Below, one piece after another: positions 1 through 6,766 of a stretch of DNA of 35,518 nucleotides. The notes under the pieces were generated by a model, which was given only the letters and a program-made list of their open reading frames with translations, made no database searches and was not told the DNA's origin. Made by a program: the position numbers and the translations under genes. The DNA comes from Micromonospora acroterricola. GTDB taxonomy: Bacteria; Actinomycetota; Actinomycetes; Mycobacteriales; Micromonosporaceae. Every line of letters starts with the position of its first letter. Position 1 is the stretch's first letter. Location: NCBI RefSeq assembly GCF_003172955.1, contig NZ_QGKR01000217.1, positions 1-35,518 on the forward strand. Reading direction: 5' to 3'.

Positions 1-252
1 CGGGGGAACCGCACCGTAGCCCGGCTGGTGCTGCGCCGGGGCGTGCGGTGGCGGGTAGCCACCCGGCTGCTGGGCGGGCTGCGGCGGGCCGCCGGCCTGC
101 TGGCGACTCCAGTTGGCCTCCGCCTCGAACAGCTTCTCCAGCTCGCCGCGGTCGAGGAAGATGCCTCGGCACTCCCCGCACTGGTCGATGACGACGCCGC
201 TGCGCTCGTACTGACGCATTTCTCCGTGACACTTGGGGCAGGTGAGACTCAT
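1..252 (-). CDS. TFIIB-type zinc-ribbon protein (3' end outside window)
   Basis: The visible 84 codons start MSLTCPKCHGEM and carry two CxxC pairs (CPKC near residue 5 and CGEC near residue 27). They are followed by the FLDRGELEKLF segment typical of the small zf-TFIIB (PF13453) zinc-ribbon family. From about residue 50 the chain becomes rich in Gln, Pro and Gly and runs off the window edge, so the C-terminus is unknown. The function of this family is not established; metal-stabilised nucleic-acid or protein binding is the usual guess. Two consecutive ATG codons exist (at 255 and 252). I chose 252 because a TACCTT hexamer ends exactly 6 nt before it, the spacing seen at many leaderless genes in this window. 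It lies 22 bp after the phosphoribosyltransferase on the same strand. Confidence 0.8.
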   Translation of the reverse strand, partial: MSLTCPKCHGEMRQYERSGVVIDQCGECRGIFLDRGELEKLFEAEANWSRQQAGGPPQPAQQPGGYPPPHAPAQHQPGYGAVPP

Positions 253-258
253 CATCCG

Positions 259-264
259 AAGGTA
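259..264 (-). promoter_or_regulatory. -10 hexamer TACCTT, leaderless zinc-ribbon gene
   Basis: On the minus strand TACCTT is followed by 6 nt and then ATG at 252. No Shine-Dalgarno sequence is present. The spacing places the transcription start at or next to the ATG. Confidence 0.45.
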
Positions 265-274
265 CCCGGTCGAG

Positions 275-907
275 TCACGCGGTCGCGGTAAGCGCTTCGA
301 TCACCTCGTCGTCGGACACCTCGTGGAAGTCCTCGTAGTAGACGCTCACCGCGCCGAAATCCTGCGGGCGCTGGGCGCAGACGACCTGGTCAGCCTCGGC
401 GGCCAGCAGCTCGAACGCCTCCTGCGCGCCGACCGGCACCGCGACCACGACCCGGCGGGCCCCGAGGCGGCGGACGACCTCCACGGCGGCGCGCGCGGTC
501 GCGCCGGTGGCCAGACCGTCATCGACGATCACCGCGGTCCGCCCGGCGAGGTCCAGCGGCGGGCGGCCGCCCCGGTAGAGCTGCTCCCGGCGCTCCAGCT
601 CGGCCTGCTCCCGGTGGTTGACCTCGGCGATGTCGTCGCTGCTGAGCCGGCTGGCCACCGCGTCGTTGAGCACCTGCACTCCGCCGGGGCCGAGCGCGCC
701 GAAGGCGACCTCCCGGGCCCACGGCATGCCGAGCTTGCGGACCACCAGTACGTCCAGTGGCGCGCCGAGCCGTTCGGCGACGACCCGGGCCACCGGCACG
801 CCGCCGCGGACCAGGCCCAGGACGACGACGTCCGGCTCGCCGATGAGTGCGGTCAGCCGTTCGGCGAGCACCTGGCCCGCCTCGGCGCGGTCGCGGTACG
901 TGGTCAT
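275..907 (-). CDS. Phosphoribosyltransferase-family protein
   Basis: This 210-aa protein is a type I phosphoribosyltransferase fold. The PRPP-binding signature VIVDDGLATGAT lies around residues 135-147, preceded by the LVRGGVPVA loop near residue 32 and the RKLGMP segment near residue 56 typical of the stand-alone actinobacterial family. The middle region (EVNHREQAELERREQLYRG) is the usual charged helix of that family. The true substrate is unknown; annotation as a purine transferase would be overreach. The start is ATG at 907, with GAAGG 2-6 nt upstream and a TAGACC hexamer 7 nt upstream. It is followed after 22 bp by the zinc-ribbon gene and preceded after 41 bp by the membrane glycosyltransferase. 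Confidence 0.85.
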   Translation of the reverse strand: MTTYRDRAEAGQVLAERLTALIGEPDVVVLGLVRGGVPVARVVAERLGAPLDVLVVRKLGMPWAREVAFGALGPGGVQVLNDAVASRLSSDDIAEVNHREQAELERREQLYRGGRPPLDLAGRTAVIVDDGLATGATARAAVEVVRRLGARRVVVAVPVGAQEAFELLAAEADQVVCAQRPQDFGAVSVYYEDFHEVSDDEVIEALTATA

Positions 908-948
908 GCCTTCAGGTCTACGCCCTGCCGCGTCGTTCCGCCCGACAG

Positions 949-2304
949 TTAGACCGAAGTGGTCCGACCGGACAGCTCCCCCGGCGCCGGCACGGTCGCC
1001 GGGGCGACGGTGCGGTGCAGGGCAGGGGCCCAGGTGAGCAGGGCCAGCGGGTACAGCAGGTAGCCGAACCGGGTCGAGGGCATCAGGGCGATCGCGACGA
1101 GCAACCCGTACCCGCAGATCAGCGCGGTGGCCACGGCGGTGCGCGGCGGGCGGCGGGCGAGCCGGACGGCGATGGCCAGGCCGGCCGCGACCAGCAGCGC
1201 GGCCGCGACCAGCCGGCCGGCGGGCAGCGCGTTGGCGATCAGGTAGCCGGGAAATGGGGACTGTGCGGGGCTGGTGACCAGGCCGTGGCCGAGTGGGAAG
1301 CGCAGCACGTTCTCGATCAGCGCGTCGCGGTCGACCAGCAGCGCCGGCAGCAGCGCCGCGACGGGCAGCCCGATCGCGCCGGCCGCGACCCGGGTGCCGG
1401 CCCGCCGGGTCAGCCCCCAGACGATCAGGACCAGGGCGACCGGCCAGGCGAACAGCTTCAGTGCGCCGGCCAGGCCCACCGCGAGGCCGGCCCGACCTGG
1501 TCGGTCGGCGGCGGCGAACGCGAGGGCAAGCAGGCAGAGCGCGAGTACGGGCAGGTCGTCGCCGCCGGTGGCGAGGGTGAGCGCGCAGATGGGCAGGACG
1601 GTGGCGGCCTGCACGCCCCGCAGCAGGGCCGCATCGCGAGGGTGGTCCGGACCGGCGGGTGTCGCCGTGCGGGCACGGCGGGCGGTGGCCGGCGCGGCGC
1701 GCAGGGCGGCCACGGCCAGGGCGAGCGCCAGCGCGGTGCCCACCGCGAACCAGACGCGGGCGTCGGTCCACCACGCGTCCAGGAGGGCTCTGGGCAGGCC
1801 GAACAGCGCCATGCCCGGTTGGTACGGGGTGTAGCCGAGCAGTTGCTCGCCGGCCGGCAGGGCGGCGATGGCGTCGGGGCCGAGGTACGGCGTGCCGTGC
1901 TCCAGCAGGCGCGCGCCGGCCTGCTCCACGACCAGCACCTCCTCCTGCGCCCGGTCGGTGCGTCCGCTGGCTCGCTCGACGCTCTGCCAGAGCAGGGGTA
2001 GCAGCGTGGTGCTCGCCCAGGTGACCCCGGTGACGGTCCACCGGGCCGGCAGACCGGCCAGCCGGGAGGCCGGGATGCGTCGGCGGAGCAGGAGTTGGAC
2101 GATCACCGCCAGCGTCGCGACCAGGTAGCCGACGGCGGCGACCGCACCCCAGGCCCGGTGCGGCAGCAGCGTCGAGGTGACCGCGGTGATCGCTGCGAAG
2201 ACCGCCGAGACGGCGTAGAGGACGAGGTCGAGGGCGAGCCCGCCGGCGGCGGTGTCGAGCGTCTGCCAGCGACGGCGGAGGGCGGTCGGGTCGTCGGCGG
2301 TCAC
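949..2304 (-). CDS. Polytopic membrane glycosyltransferase (GT87/DUF2029-like)
   Basis: A 451-aa protein with about ten hydrophobic segments. The stretch GLAGALKLFAWPVALVL matches the conserved GALK-P region of GT-C fold, DUF2029/GT87 alpha-mannosyltransferase-like proteins, which transfer sugars from polyprenyl-phosphate donors to lipid or cell-wall glycans outside the membrane. The acidic motif expected in the first loop is less clear than in the second GT87 gene of this window (8453-9898), so the assignment rests mainly on topology and this motif. The start is placed at GTG 2304 (VTADDPTALRR). An upstream in-frame codon at 2331 would add nine residues, but the CAGACT hexamer ends 7 nt before 2304, which suggests a leaderless transcript. 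Confidence 0.75.
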   Translation of the reverse strand: MTADDPTALRRRWQTLDTAAGGLALDLVLYAVSAVFAAITAVTSTLLPHRAWGAVAAVGYLVATLAVIVQLLLRRRIPASRLAGLPARWTVTGVTWASTTLLPLLWQSVERASGRTDRAQEEVLVVEQAGARLLEHGTPYLGPDAIAALPAGEQLLGYTPYQPGMALFGLPRALLDAWWTDARVWFAVGTALALALAVAALRAAPATARRARTATPAGPDHPRDAALLRGVQAATVLPICALTLATGGDDLPVLALCLLALAFAAADRPGRAGLAVGLAGALKLFAWPVALVLIVWGLTRRAGTRVAAGAIGLPVAALLPALLVDRDALIENVLRFPLGHGLVTSPAQSPFPGYLIANALPAGRLVAAALLVAAGLAIAVRLARRPPRTAVATALICGYGLLVAIALMPSTRFGYLLYPLALLTWAPALHRTVAPATVPAPGELSGRTTSV

Positions 2305-2311
2305 GCGCGCC

Positions 2312-2317
2312 AGTCTG
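2312..2317 (-). promoter_or_regulatory. -10 hexamer CAGACT, leaderless glycosyltransferase gene
   Basis: On the minus strand CAGACT is followed by 7 nt and GTG at 2304, with no ribosome-binding site between. It resembles the TAGACT form of the actinobacterial -10 element with a T to C change at the first base. Confidence 0.4.
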
Positions 2318-2360
2318 GCAGACCCCGCCACGGGGTGGCCGGGTCAGGCGGGCCGGCGCC

Positions 2361-4889
2361 TCAGGCGGGCAGGTGCGGGACGCGGTCGGGGCGGGCTCGG
2401 CCGGCCTGGCGGCGGTTCTGGCTCAGGCGGATCACGGCGCCGGCGTCGTGCAGGGCCGGTGCGAGGGCGCCCGGGCGCCCGCCCGAGCCGCGCTGCAACG
2501 CCGCGAGCAGGGTGCCGGCCGGCATCGGCCGGGCGAACAGGTGCCCCTGGCCGGCGGTGCAGCCCAGCTCCCAGAGGGCCCGTCGCTGCGGCTCGCTCTC
2601 CACCCCCTCGGCCACCACGTCCAGGTCCAGGCTGCGGCCCAGGTCGAGGGTGGAGCGGATGACCGCGGCAGCCTCGGCCGAACTCTCCATGGTCGTCACG
2701 AAGCTTCGGTCGATCTTCAGCTCGTGCACCGGGATCCGGGAGAGCAGCGAGAGGGAGGAGTAGCCGGTGCCGAAGTCGTCCAGCGCCAACCGGACGCCCT
2801 CGTCGCGCAGCCGGCTCAGCACCCGGTCGACCACGTCGAGCTGGCTGAGCGTCAGCGTCTCGGTCAACTCCAGCACCAGTCGGTCCGGCGGCAGGTCGTG
2901 GGCCCGCAGGCGAGCCAGCACCGAGCCGGGGAACCGCGCGTCGAGCAGGCTGCGCGGGGACACGTTGACCGCGACCGGTACGTCGAAGCCAGCGTCTCGC
3001 CAACCGGCCGCCGCGATCAACGCCTGGTCGAGGATCGCCTCGGCGAAGGCCGGCAGCAGCCCCGAGCGCTCCACCGCCTCCAGGAAGCGCAGCGGATCGA
3101 TCATGCCGTGGGTGGGGTGGTGCCAGCGGGCCAGCGCCTCCGCGCTGGTCACCTCGCCGGTGCCCAGGTCGACGATCGGTTGGAAGTTGACGATGAACTC
3201 GTGGTCGGCGACCGCCCGTGGCAGGTCACCGCCGAGGGTGAGGCGGCCCAGGTCGGCGGTGTCCCGGGTGGGGGCGTACGTGGTGATGCGCTGCCCGGCC
3301 CGCTTCGCCTGGTACATCGCCACGTCGGCGCGGCGCAGCAGCTCGGCCATGCCGCCACTGGCCGGGGCGACGGAGATCCCGCCACTGGCCTCGACGCTGA
3401 TGCGCATGCCGTCCAGCTCGAACGGCTCGTGCAACGCGGCGAGCAGCGTCTCCGCCCGGTGTGCGGCCACCGCCGGGGCCGGCAGCCCACGCAGGAGTAC
3501 GGCGAACTCGTCGCCGCCGAGGCGGGCCACCAGGTCACCGCCCTGGGCGGCGGCCCGCAGGCGTTCGGCGACCTGCACCAGCACCTGGTCGCCGGCGGCG
3601 TGCCCGAGCGTGTCGTTGACCTCCTTGAAATGGTTGAGGTCGATCAGCACGAGCGCGGTCACCCCGTCCGCGTGCCGGGCGCTCAACTGCTCGGTGCCCT
3701 GGTCGAGCAGGTGCCGGCGGTTGGCCAGACCGGTCAGCGCGTCGTGCGCGGCCGCGTACGCGTGCTCGTCGGCCACACGGGCCAGCTCCGCGTACGCCTG
3801 GGCGTTGCGTACCGCCGTGCAGAGCGCGGAGGCGAAGGTGCGCAGGGTGTACTGCTCCCGCTCGGAGAGCTGGACCGGGCCGCGGAAACGCAGGCGCAGC
3901 ACGCCCACGTCGACGGAGCTGTCGTGCCCCTCCAACGGTGTGGGAACGATGGTGCCGTCCACGTCGGTGGGCGTGCCGCTCGGGCCGTCGAAGGTGATGC
4001 CACCGGTGCCGCCACGCAGGGTGCGGCCGCCGTCGTGCAGCTCGATCTCGACCTCGTCGGCGGAGAACAGCTCGGCGGCCTGGGTGACGGCGGTGGTGAG
4101 GACGTTGTCGAGGTCCACGACGTTGAGCGCGTCGGTGGTCCGGGCGAGTCGCTGCCACGCCTGCTGCTCGCTGCGGCCCCGGATCCGCGCGGAGTAGGCA
4201 AGGTGCAGGCTCAACATGAGGGGTGGGACGGCGAGCAGCAGTCGCGGGTCGGCTCGCAGGATGAGCAGCGTGCAGAGGACGACGACGAACCGCACACCGA
4301 AGCCGGCGAGCCGGAGGTCAAGGTTGTTCAGGAATTGCCGGGAGATCCGGGTGCCGCTCGCGAGCGCGATGACCGGAATCGCCAGCAGGTCGTCCAACAG
4401 GGCGGCCACCAGGTAGATCGCGCCCAGCAGAGTGACGAGCTCCGCCATGCTCATCGGCGACCCTTGCCAGTGCACCGCCAGTGCCATGGCGCTCGCCCCA
4501 CCGGCGACCAGGATGTTCTTGCTGACGCCGAACGCCGTCTTGATCGCAGGGAGCTTCATGATGGCCGATGCGATCGCGACGCCCGTCCCCGTCGCCAGCA
4601 CCACCCAGGCGGGTGGGGCCACCGCCAGCCCGATCACGATCGCCGCCTCGATCCAGGTGATGGCGTGCGTGGTCGAGCGGATACGGATCGGTGCCTTGAC
4701 GATCGTCCCGAGGGCCGTCATGAAGGTCAGCGCGACGATGGTCGCCGCGTCGTTCACCGAGTCAGGCGGGCGGGCCAGCACGTCGGCGAAGGCGATGAGA
4801 GTCGGACCGATCGCCAGCGCGACGACGAGACCGACGAGCAACAGCAGTTGCCGGTCTGTCCTGGTGGTCTCTGGTGTGGTCCGACTCAT
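2361..4889 (-). CDS. Membrane GGDEF-EAL cyclic-di-GMP turnover protein
   Basis: An 842-aa bifunctional signalling protein. Residues 1-235 hold about seven to eight transmembrane segments of a MASE-like sensor. A GAF-like region (about 245-365) follows, then GGDEF (about 380-540) and EAL (about 550-800). The cyclase motif is intact as RLGGDEF (GGDEF at 458-462). The phosphodiesterase keeps EAL (584-586), ELTET (about 674-678), DDFGTGYSS (704-712), ELKIDRSF with K725 and AEGVE with E761, so both activities look possible. The RxxD product-inhibition site usually found five residues before GGDEF reads QGGD here, so feedback inhibition at that site is probably absent. ATG 4889 is preceded by AGGAG 5 nt upstream. 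In Streptomyces such proteins tune c-di-GMP-dependent development; the same role here is inferred. Confidence 0.93.
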   Translation of the reverse strand: MSRTTPETTRTDRQLLLLVGLVVALAIGPTLIAFADVLARPPDSVNDAATIVALTFMTALGTIVKAPIRIRSTTHAITWIEAAIVIGLAVAPPAWVVLATGTGVAIASAIMKLPAIKTAFGVSKNILVAGGASAMALAVHWQGSPMSMAELVTLLGAIYLVAALLDDLLAIPVIALASGTRISRQFLNNLDLRLAGFGVRFVVVLCTLLILRADPRLLLAVPPLMLSLHLAYSARIRGRSEQQAWQRLARTTDALNVVDLDNVLTTAVTQAAELFSADEVEIELHDGGRTLRGGTGGITFDGPSGTPTDVDGTIVPTPLEGHDSSVDVGVLRLRFRGPVQLSEREQYTLRTFASALCTAVRNAQAYAELARVADEHAYAAAHDALTGLANRRHLLDQGTEQLSARHADGVTALVLIDLNHFKEVNDTLGHAAGDQVLVQVAERLRAAAQGGDLVARLGGDEFAVLLRGLPAPAVAAHRAETLLAALHEPFELDGMRISVEASGGISVAPASGGMAELLRRADVAMYQAKRAGQRITTYAPTRDTADLGRLTLGGDLPRAVADHEFIVNFQPIVDLGTGEVTSAEALARWHHPTHGMIDPLRFLEAVERSGLLPAFAEAILDQALIAAAGWRDAGFDVPVAVNVSPRSLLDARFPGSVLARLRAHDLPPDRLVLELTETLTLSQLDVVDRVLSRLRDEGVRLALDDFGTGYSSLSLLSRIPVHELKIDRSFVTTMESSAEAAAVIRSTLDLGRSLDLDVVAEGVESEPQRRALWELGCTAGQGHLFARPMPAGTLLAALQRGSGGRPGALAPALHDAGAVIRLSQNRRQAGRARPDRVPHLPA

Positions 4890-4994
4890 GAAGCTCCTGC
4901 CGTCGCCGACAGTTACACGCTGACGACGGGAGCTTACCGCTGAGTGTCACTCGGATGTCAGTGCCAGTCGCTGCCGCGCATTGCACGCTCCCTC

Positions 4995-5022
4995 CACTCA
5001 TTCCGGCCCGGGTTTCGTATCC
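4995..5022 (-). promoter_or_regulatory. Hairpin in the leader of the GGDEF-EAL gene
   Basis: GCCCGGG and CCCGGGC arms (7 bp) enclose a 9-nt AT-rich loop within the predicted 5' untranslated region. There is no U-tract, so it is not a classical terminator. No consensus c-di-GMP riboswitch core is visible. Arms are roughly at 5006-5028; the exact edges depend on how far the outer C/G pairs are counted. Confidence 0.3.
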
Positions 5023-5042
5023 CCGGGCGGCTTCGTGACGAG

Positions 5043-5048
5043 AGCCTA
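5043..5048 (-). promoter_or_regulatory. -10 hexamer TAGGCT upstream of the GGDEF-EAL gene
   Basis: TAGGCT on the minus strand, 154 nt before the ATG at 4889. It is identical to the hexamers before moaC and moeA. If used, transcription starts near 5036 and leaves a leader of about 147 nt. No convincing -35 is visible. Confidence 0.4.
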
Positions 5049-5049
5049 A

Positions 5050-5742
5050 GACGGACTCGATGTAGTTAGCAGCAATAAATGTCGGTATGCGCAACATTAG
5101 CCAAGCTGGAGGGTTTTGTGACGTTGTGTCCACGGCCCCTGAACGGAGCGCGGTCAAACTTCTCGACCTGCGGCTCGCATGTTGCCAACTGCCGTCCGCC
5201 GATGCGCACCGGGCCCGCCCAGGTGCTCCTCCCCAGTCTGACGAGCAGCCTCCCCGGCCTCATCCGGAGTTCGGGCTCAGGGTGGGCCCGGTCGGATGAA
5301 TCCCTGCTCCAGGCCTGATTACCCACCGGTCGCGGCCGGCACCAACGGCGTCGTTCGAATTCCGGTCAACGCCAATCTTCCCAAAGTGATCATCCAAACA
5401 CCTACCGATCTGGATTTCGGGACCGACCGAGTTCACGGGTTGACTGACCATGACGCGGCTTGCCGATGTCAAGTTGCACAATGGAGCGCCGAAGCGACAG
5501 ACGGTGTTCACGATGCTGGCCGTTCATCTGCCCTTCGCATTCCGCCCGGGTGCACGTGCATCCGCTGCATCGATCTCCGACACATGTTCGAATGCGACCC
5601 GGGTTGTGAACGGCAGTGGAATGGTTACCGACCGCGACTCAATCCGACCTAATCCATTAGATAACGAGCGCGCGAAAACGCAGTACCGCTCGGTGCGGGA
5701 ACGCGACGCCGCTCCTTCCCGGCATCCGTCGTACCGCACCGA
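5050..5742. other. Gene-poor stretch of lower GC
   Basis: No open frame here looks like a known protein on either strand. By eye the GC content is clearly below that of the flanks, with A/T-rich patches around 5070-5100, 5370-5420 and 5640-5685. Small dyads are present: TGCACGTGCA at 5551-5560 and CTAATCCATTAG at 5649-5660. It separates the GGDEF-EAL promoter from the moaC promoter. It may be a decayed gene, a regulatory region or a trace of past transfer. Confidence 0.4.
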
Positions 5743-5748
5743 TAGGCT
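5743..5748 (+). promoter_or_regulatory. -10 hexamer TAGGCT, leaderless moaC
   Basis: TAGGCT is followed by 7 nt and GTG at 5756. The hexamer sits inside CCGATAGGCTCGG, a 13-mer found again in front of moeA. No Shine-Dalgarno sequence precedes the GTG. Confidence 0.55.
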
Positions 5749-5755
5749 CGGCGTC

Positions 5756-6247
5756 GTGACCGAACCCGCGCAGCTCAGCCACGTCGACCAAGCCGGCGCG
5801 GCCCGCATGGTCGACGTCTCCGCCAAGCCGGTCACCGGCCGGCTGGCCGTCGCGGCGGGCCGGCTGCGGACCACCCCCGAGGTCGTCGACCTGCTGCAAC
5901 GCGACGGGCTGCCCAAGGGTGATGCGCTGGCCGTGGGCCGGTTGGCCGGCATCATGGGCGCCAAGCGCACCCCGGATCTGATCCCGCTCTGCCACCCGAT
6001 CGCCCTGCACGGCGTCACCGTCGACCTTCGGCTGACCACCGACACCGTGGAGATCACCGCCACCGCCCGCACGGCGGACCGGACGGGGGTGGAGATGGAG
6101 GCGCTCACCGCGGTCGCCGTCGCGGGTCTCGCCCTGGTCGACATGGTGAAGGCGGTCGACCCCGCGGCCTCGGTGGAGGCGGTCCGGGTGCTGCGCAAGG
6201 AGGGCGGCAAGACCGGCGAGTGGGTCCGACCGGAGGACCGGCCGTGA
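5756..6247 (+). CDS. moaC: Cyclic pyranopterin monophosphate synthase MoaC
   Basis: A 163-aa protein, the normal MoaC length. MoaC converts the MoaA product, 3',8-cyclo-dihydro-GTP, into cyclic pyranopterin monophosphate (cPMP) in the first step of Moco synthesis. Family signatures are clear: the opening MVDVSAKPVTGRLAVAAG, the KGDALAVGRLAGIMGAKRT segment, LIPLCHPI with the catalytic-pocket Cys-His, the EMEALTAVAVAGL helix followed by DMVKAVD with the active-site Asp and Lys, and a C-terminal KEGGKTGEW. The frame is open far upstream, but the start is placed at GTG 5756 because a TAGGCT promoter hexamer lies 7 nt before it and homology starts just after. Its stop overlaps the GTG of the next gene, indicating translational coupling. 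Confidence 0.96.
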   Translation: MTEPAQLSHVDQAGAARMVDVSAKPVTGRLAVAAGRLRTTPEVVDLLQRDGLPKGDALAVGRLAGIMGAKRTPDLIPLCHPIALHGVTVDLRLTTDTVEITATARTADRTGVEMEALTAVAVAGLALVDMVKAVDPAASVEAVRVLRKEGGKTGEWVRPEDRP

Positions 6248-6714
6248 TCCGGGCCCGGGTGATCGTCGCGTCCAACCGGGCCGCGGCCGGCGTCTACGCC
6301 GACACCAGCGGCCCGCTGCTCGTCGCCGGCCTGGTCGAGCTGGGCTGCGACGTCGACGAGCCGGTGGTGGTGCCCGACGGCGAGCCCGTCGGCGTGGCCC
6401 TGCGGGCCGCCGTCGCCGACGGCATCGACGTGGTGCTGACCAGCGGTGGCACCGGGGTCACCCCGTCGGACCGGACACCGGACGTGACCCGGGAGCTGCT
6501 TGACTACGAGATTCCCGGCATCGCCGAGGCGATCCGCGCGTACAGCCGCGACCGGGTGCCCACCTCGGTGCTGTCCCGGGGCCTGGCCGGGGTGTCCGGC
6601 CGCACGCTGGTGGTCAACCTGCCCGGCTCGACCGGCGGCGCCCGCGACGGGCTGGCGGTGCTCGGTCCGATCCTCGGGCACGCCGTCGACCAACTTCGCG
6701 GCGGAGACCACTGA
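6244..6714 (+). CDS. mog: Molybdopterin adenylyltransferase (MogA/MoaB family)
   Basis: A 156-aa protein of the MogA/MoaB family, which adenylates molybdopterin with ATP before molybdate insertion by MoeA. Seen in the sequence: the N-terminal RARVIVASNRAAAGVYAD strand-loop, the TSGGTGVTPSDRTPD substrate-binding loop near residues 68-82, and NLPGSTGGARDGL near residues 125-137. These are the family hallmarks. The GTG start at 6244 overlaps the moaC stop in a GTGA arrangement. The 52-bp gap to moeA contains a separate promoter. Whether it should be called mog or moaB cannot be settled by eye; many actinobacterial members are named MoaB, but adenylyltransferase activity is the likely role. Confidence 0.92.
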   Translation: MIRARVIVASNRAAAGVYADTSGPLLVAGLVELGCDVDEPVVVPDGEPVGVALRAAVADGIDVVLTSGGTGVTPSDRTPDVTRELLDYEIPGIAEAIRAYSRDRVPTSVLSRGLAGVSGRTLVVNLPGSTGGARDGLAVLGPILGHAVDQLRGGDH

Positions 6715-6754
6715 CCGTCCGCGCCCAGGCCCGGCGCGTGTCGGTCCGTCCCGA

Positions 6755-6760
6755 TAGGCT
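6755..6760 (+). promoter_or_regulatory. -10 hexamer TAGGCT, leaderless moeA
   Basis: TAGGCT followed by 6 nt and GTG at 6767, embedded in the same CCGATAGGCTCGG 13-mer as the moaC promoter. It gives moeA-moaE its own transcript inside the operon. Confidence 0.5.
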
Positions 6761-6766
6761 CGGTCG

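Noticed and set aside
2373..4943. An 856-codon plus-strand frame opposite the GGDEF-EAL gene
   Set aside because: It mirrors a gene with intact GGDEF and EAL motifs, and its composition is that of an antisense frame.
4890..5040. A GEMM (c-di-GMP-I) riboswitch before the GGDEF-EAL gene
   Set aside because: The conserved core around GGGCAAACC and the tetraloop-receptor segment are not visible.
5450..5755. A 102-codon upstream extension of moaC
   Set aside because: MoaC homology begins after 5756, the protein has normal length from there, and a promoter hexamer lies inside the extension.
5600..5755. A molybdenum-cofactor riboswitch before moaC
   Set aside because: The promoter spacing indicates a leaderless transcript, leaving no leader RNA; no Moco-RNA pattern was seen.
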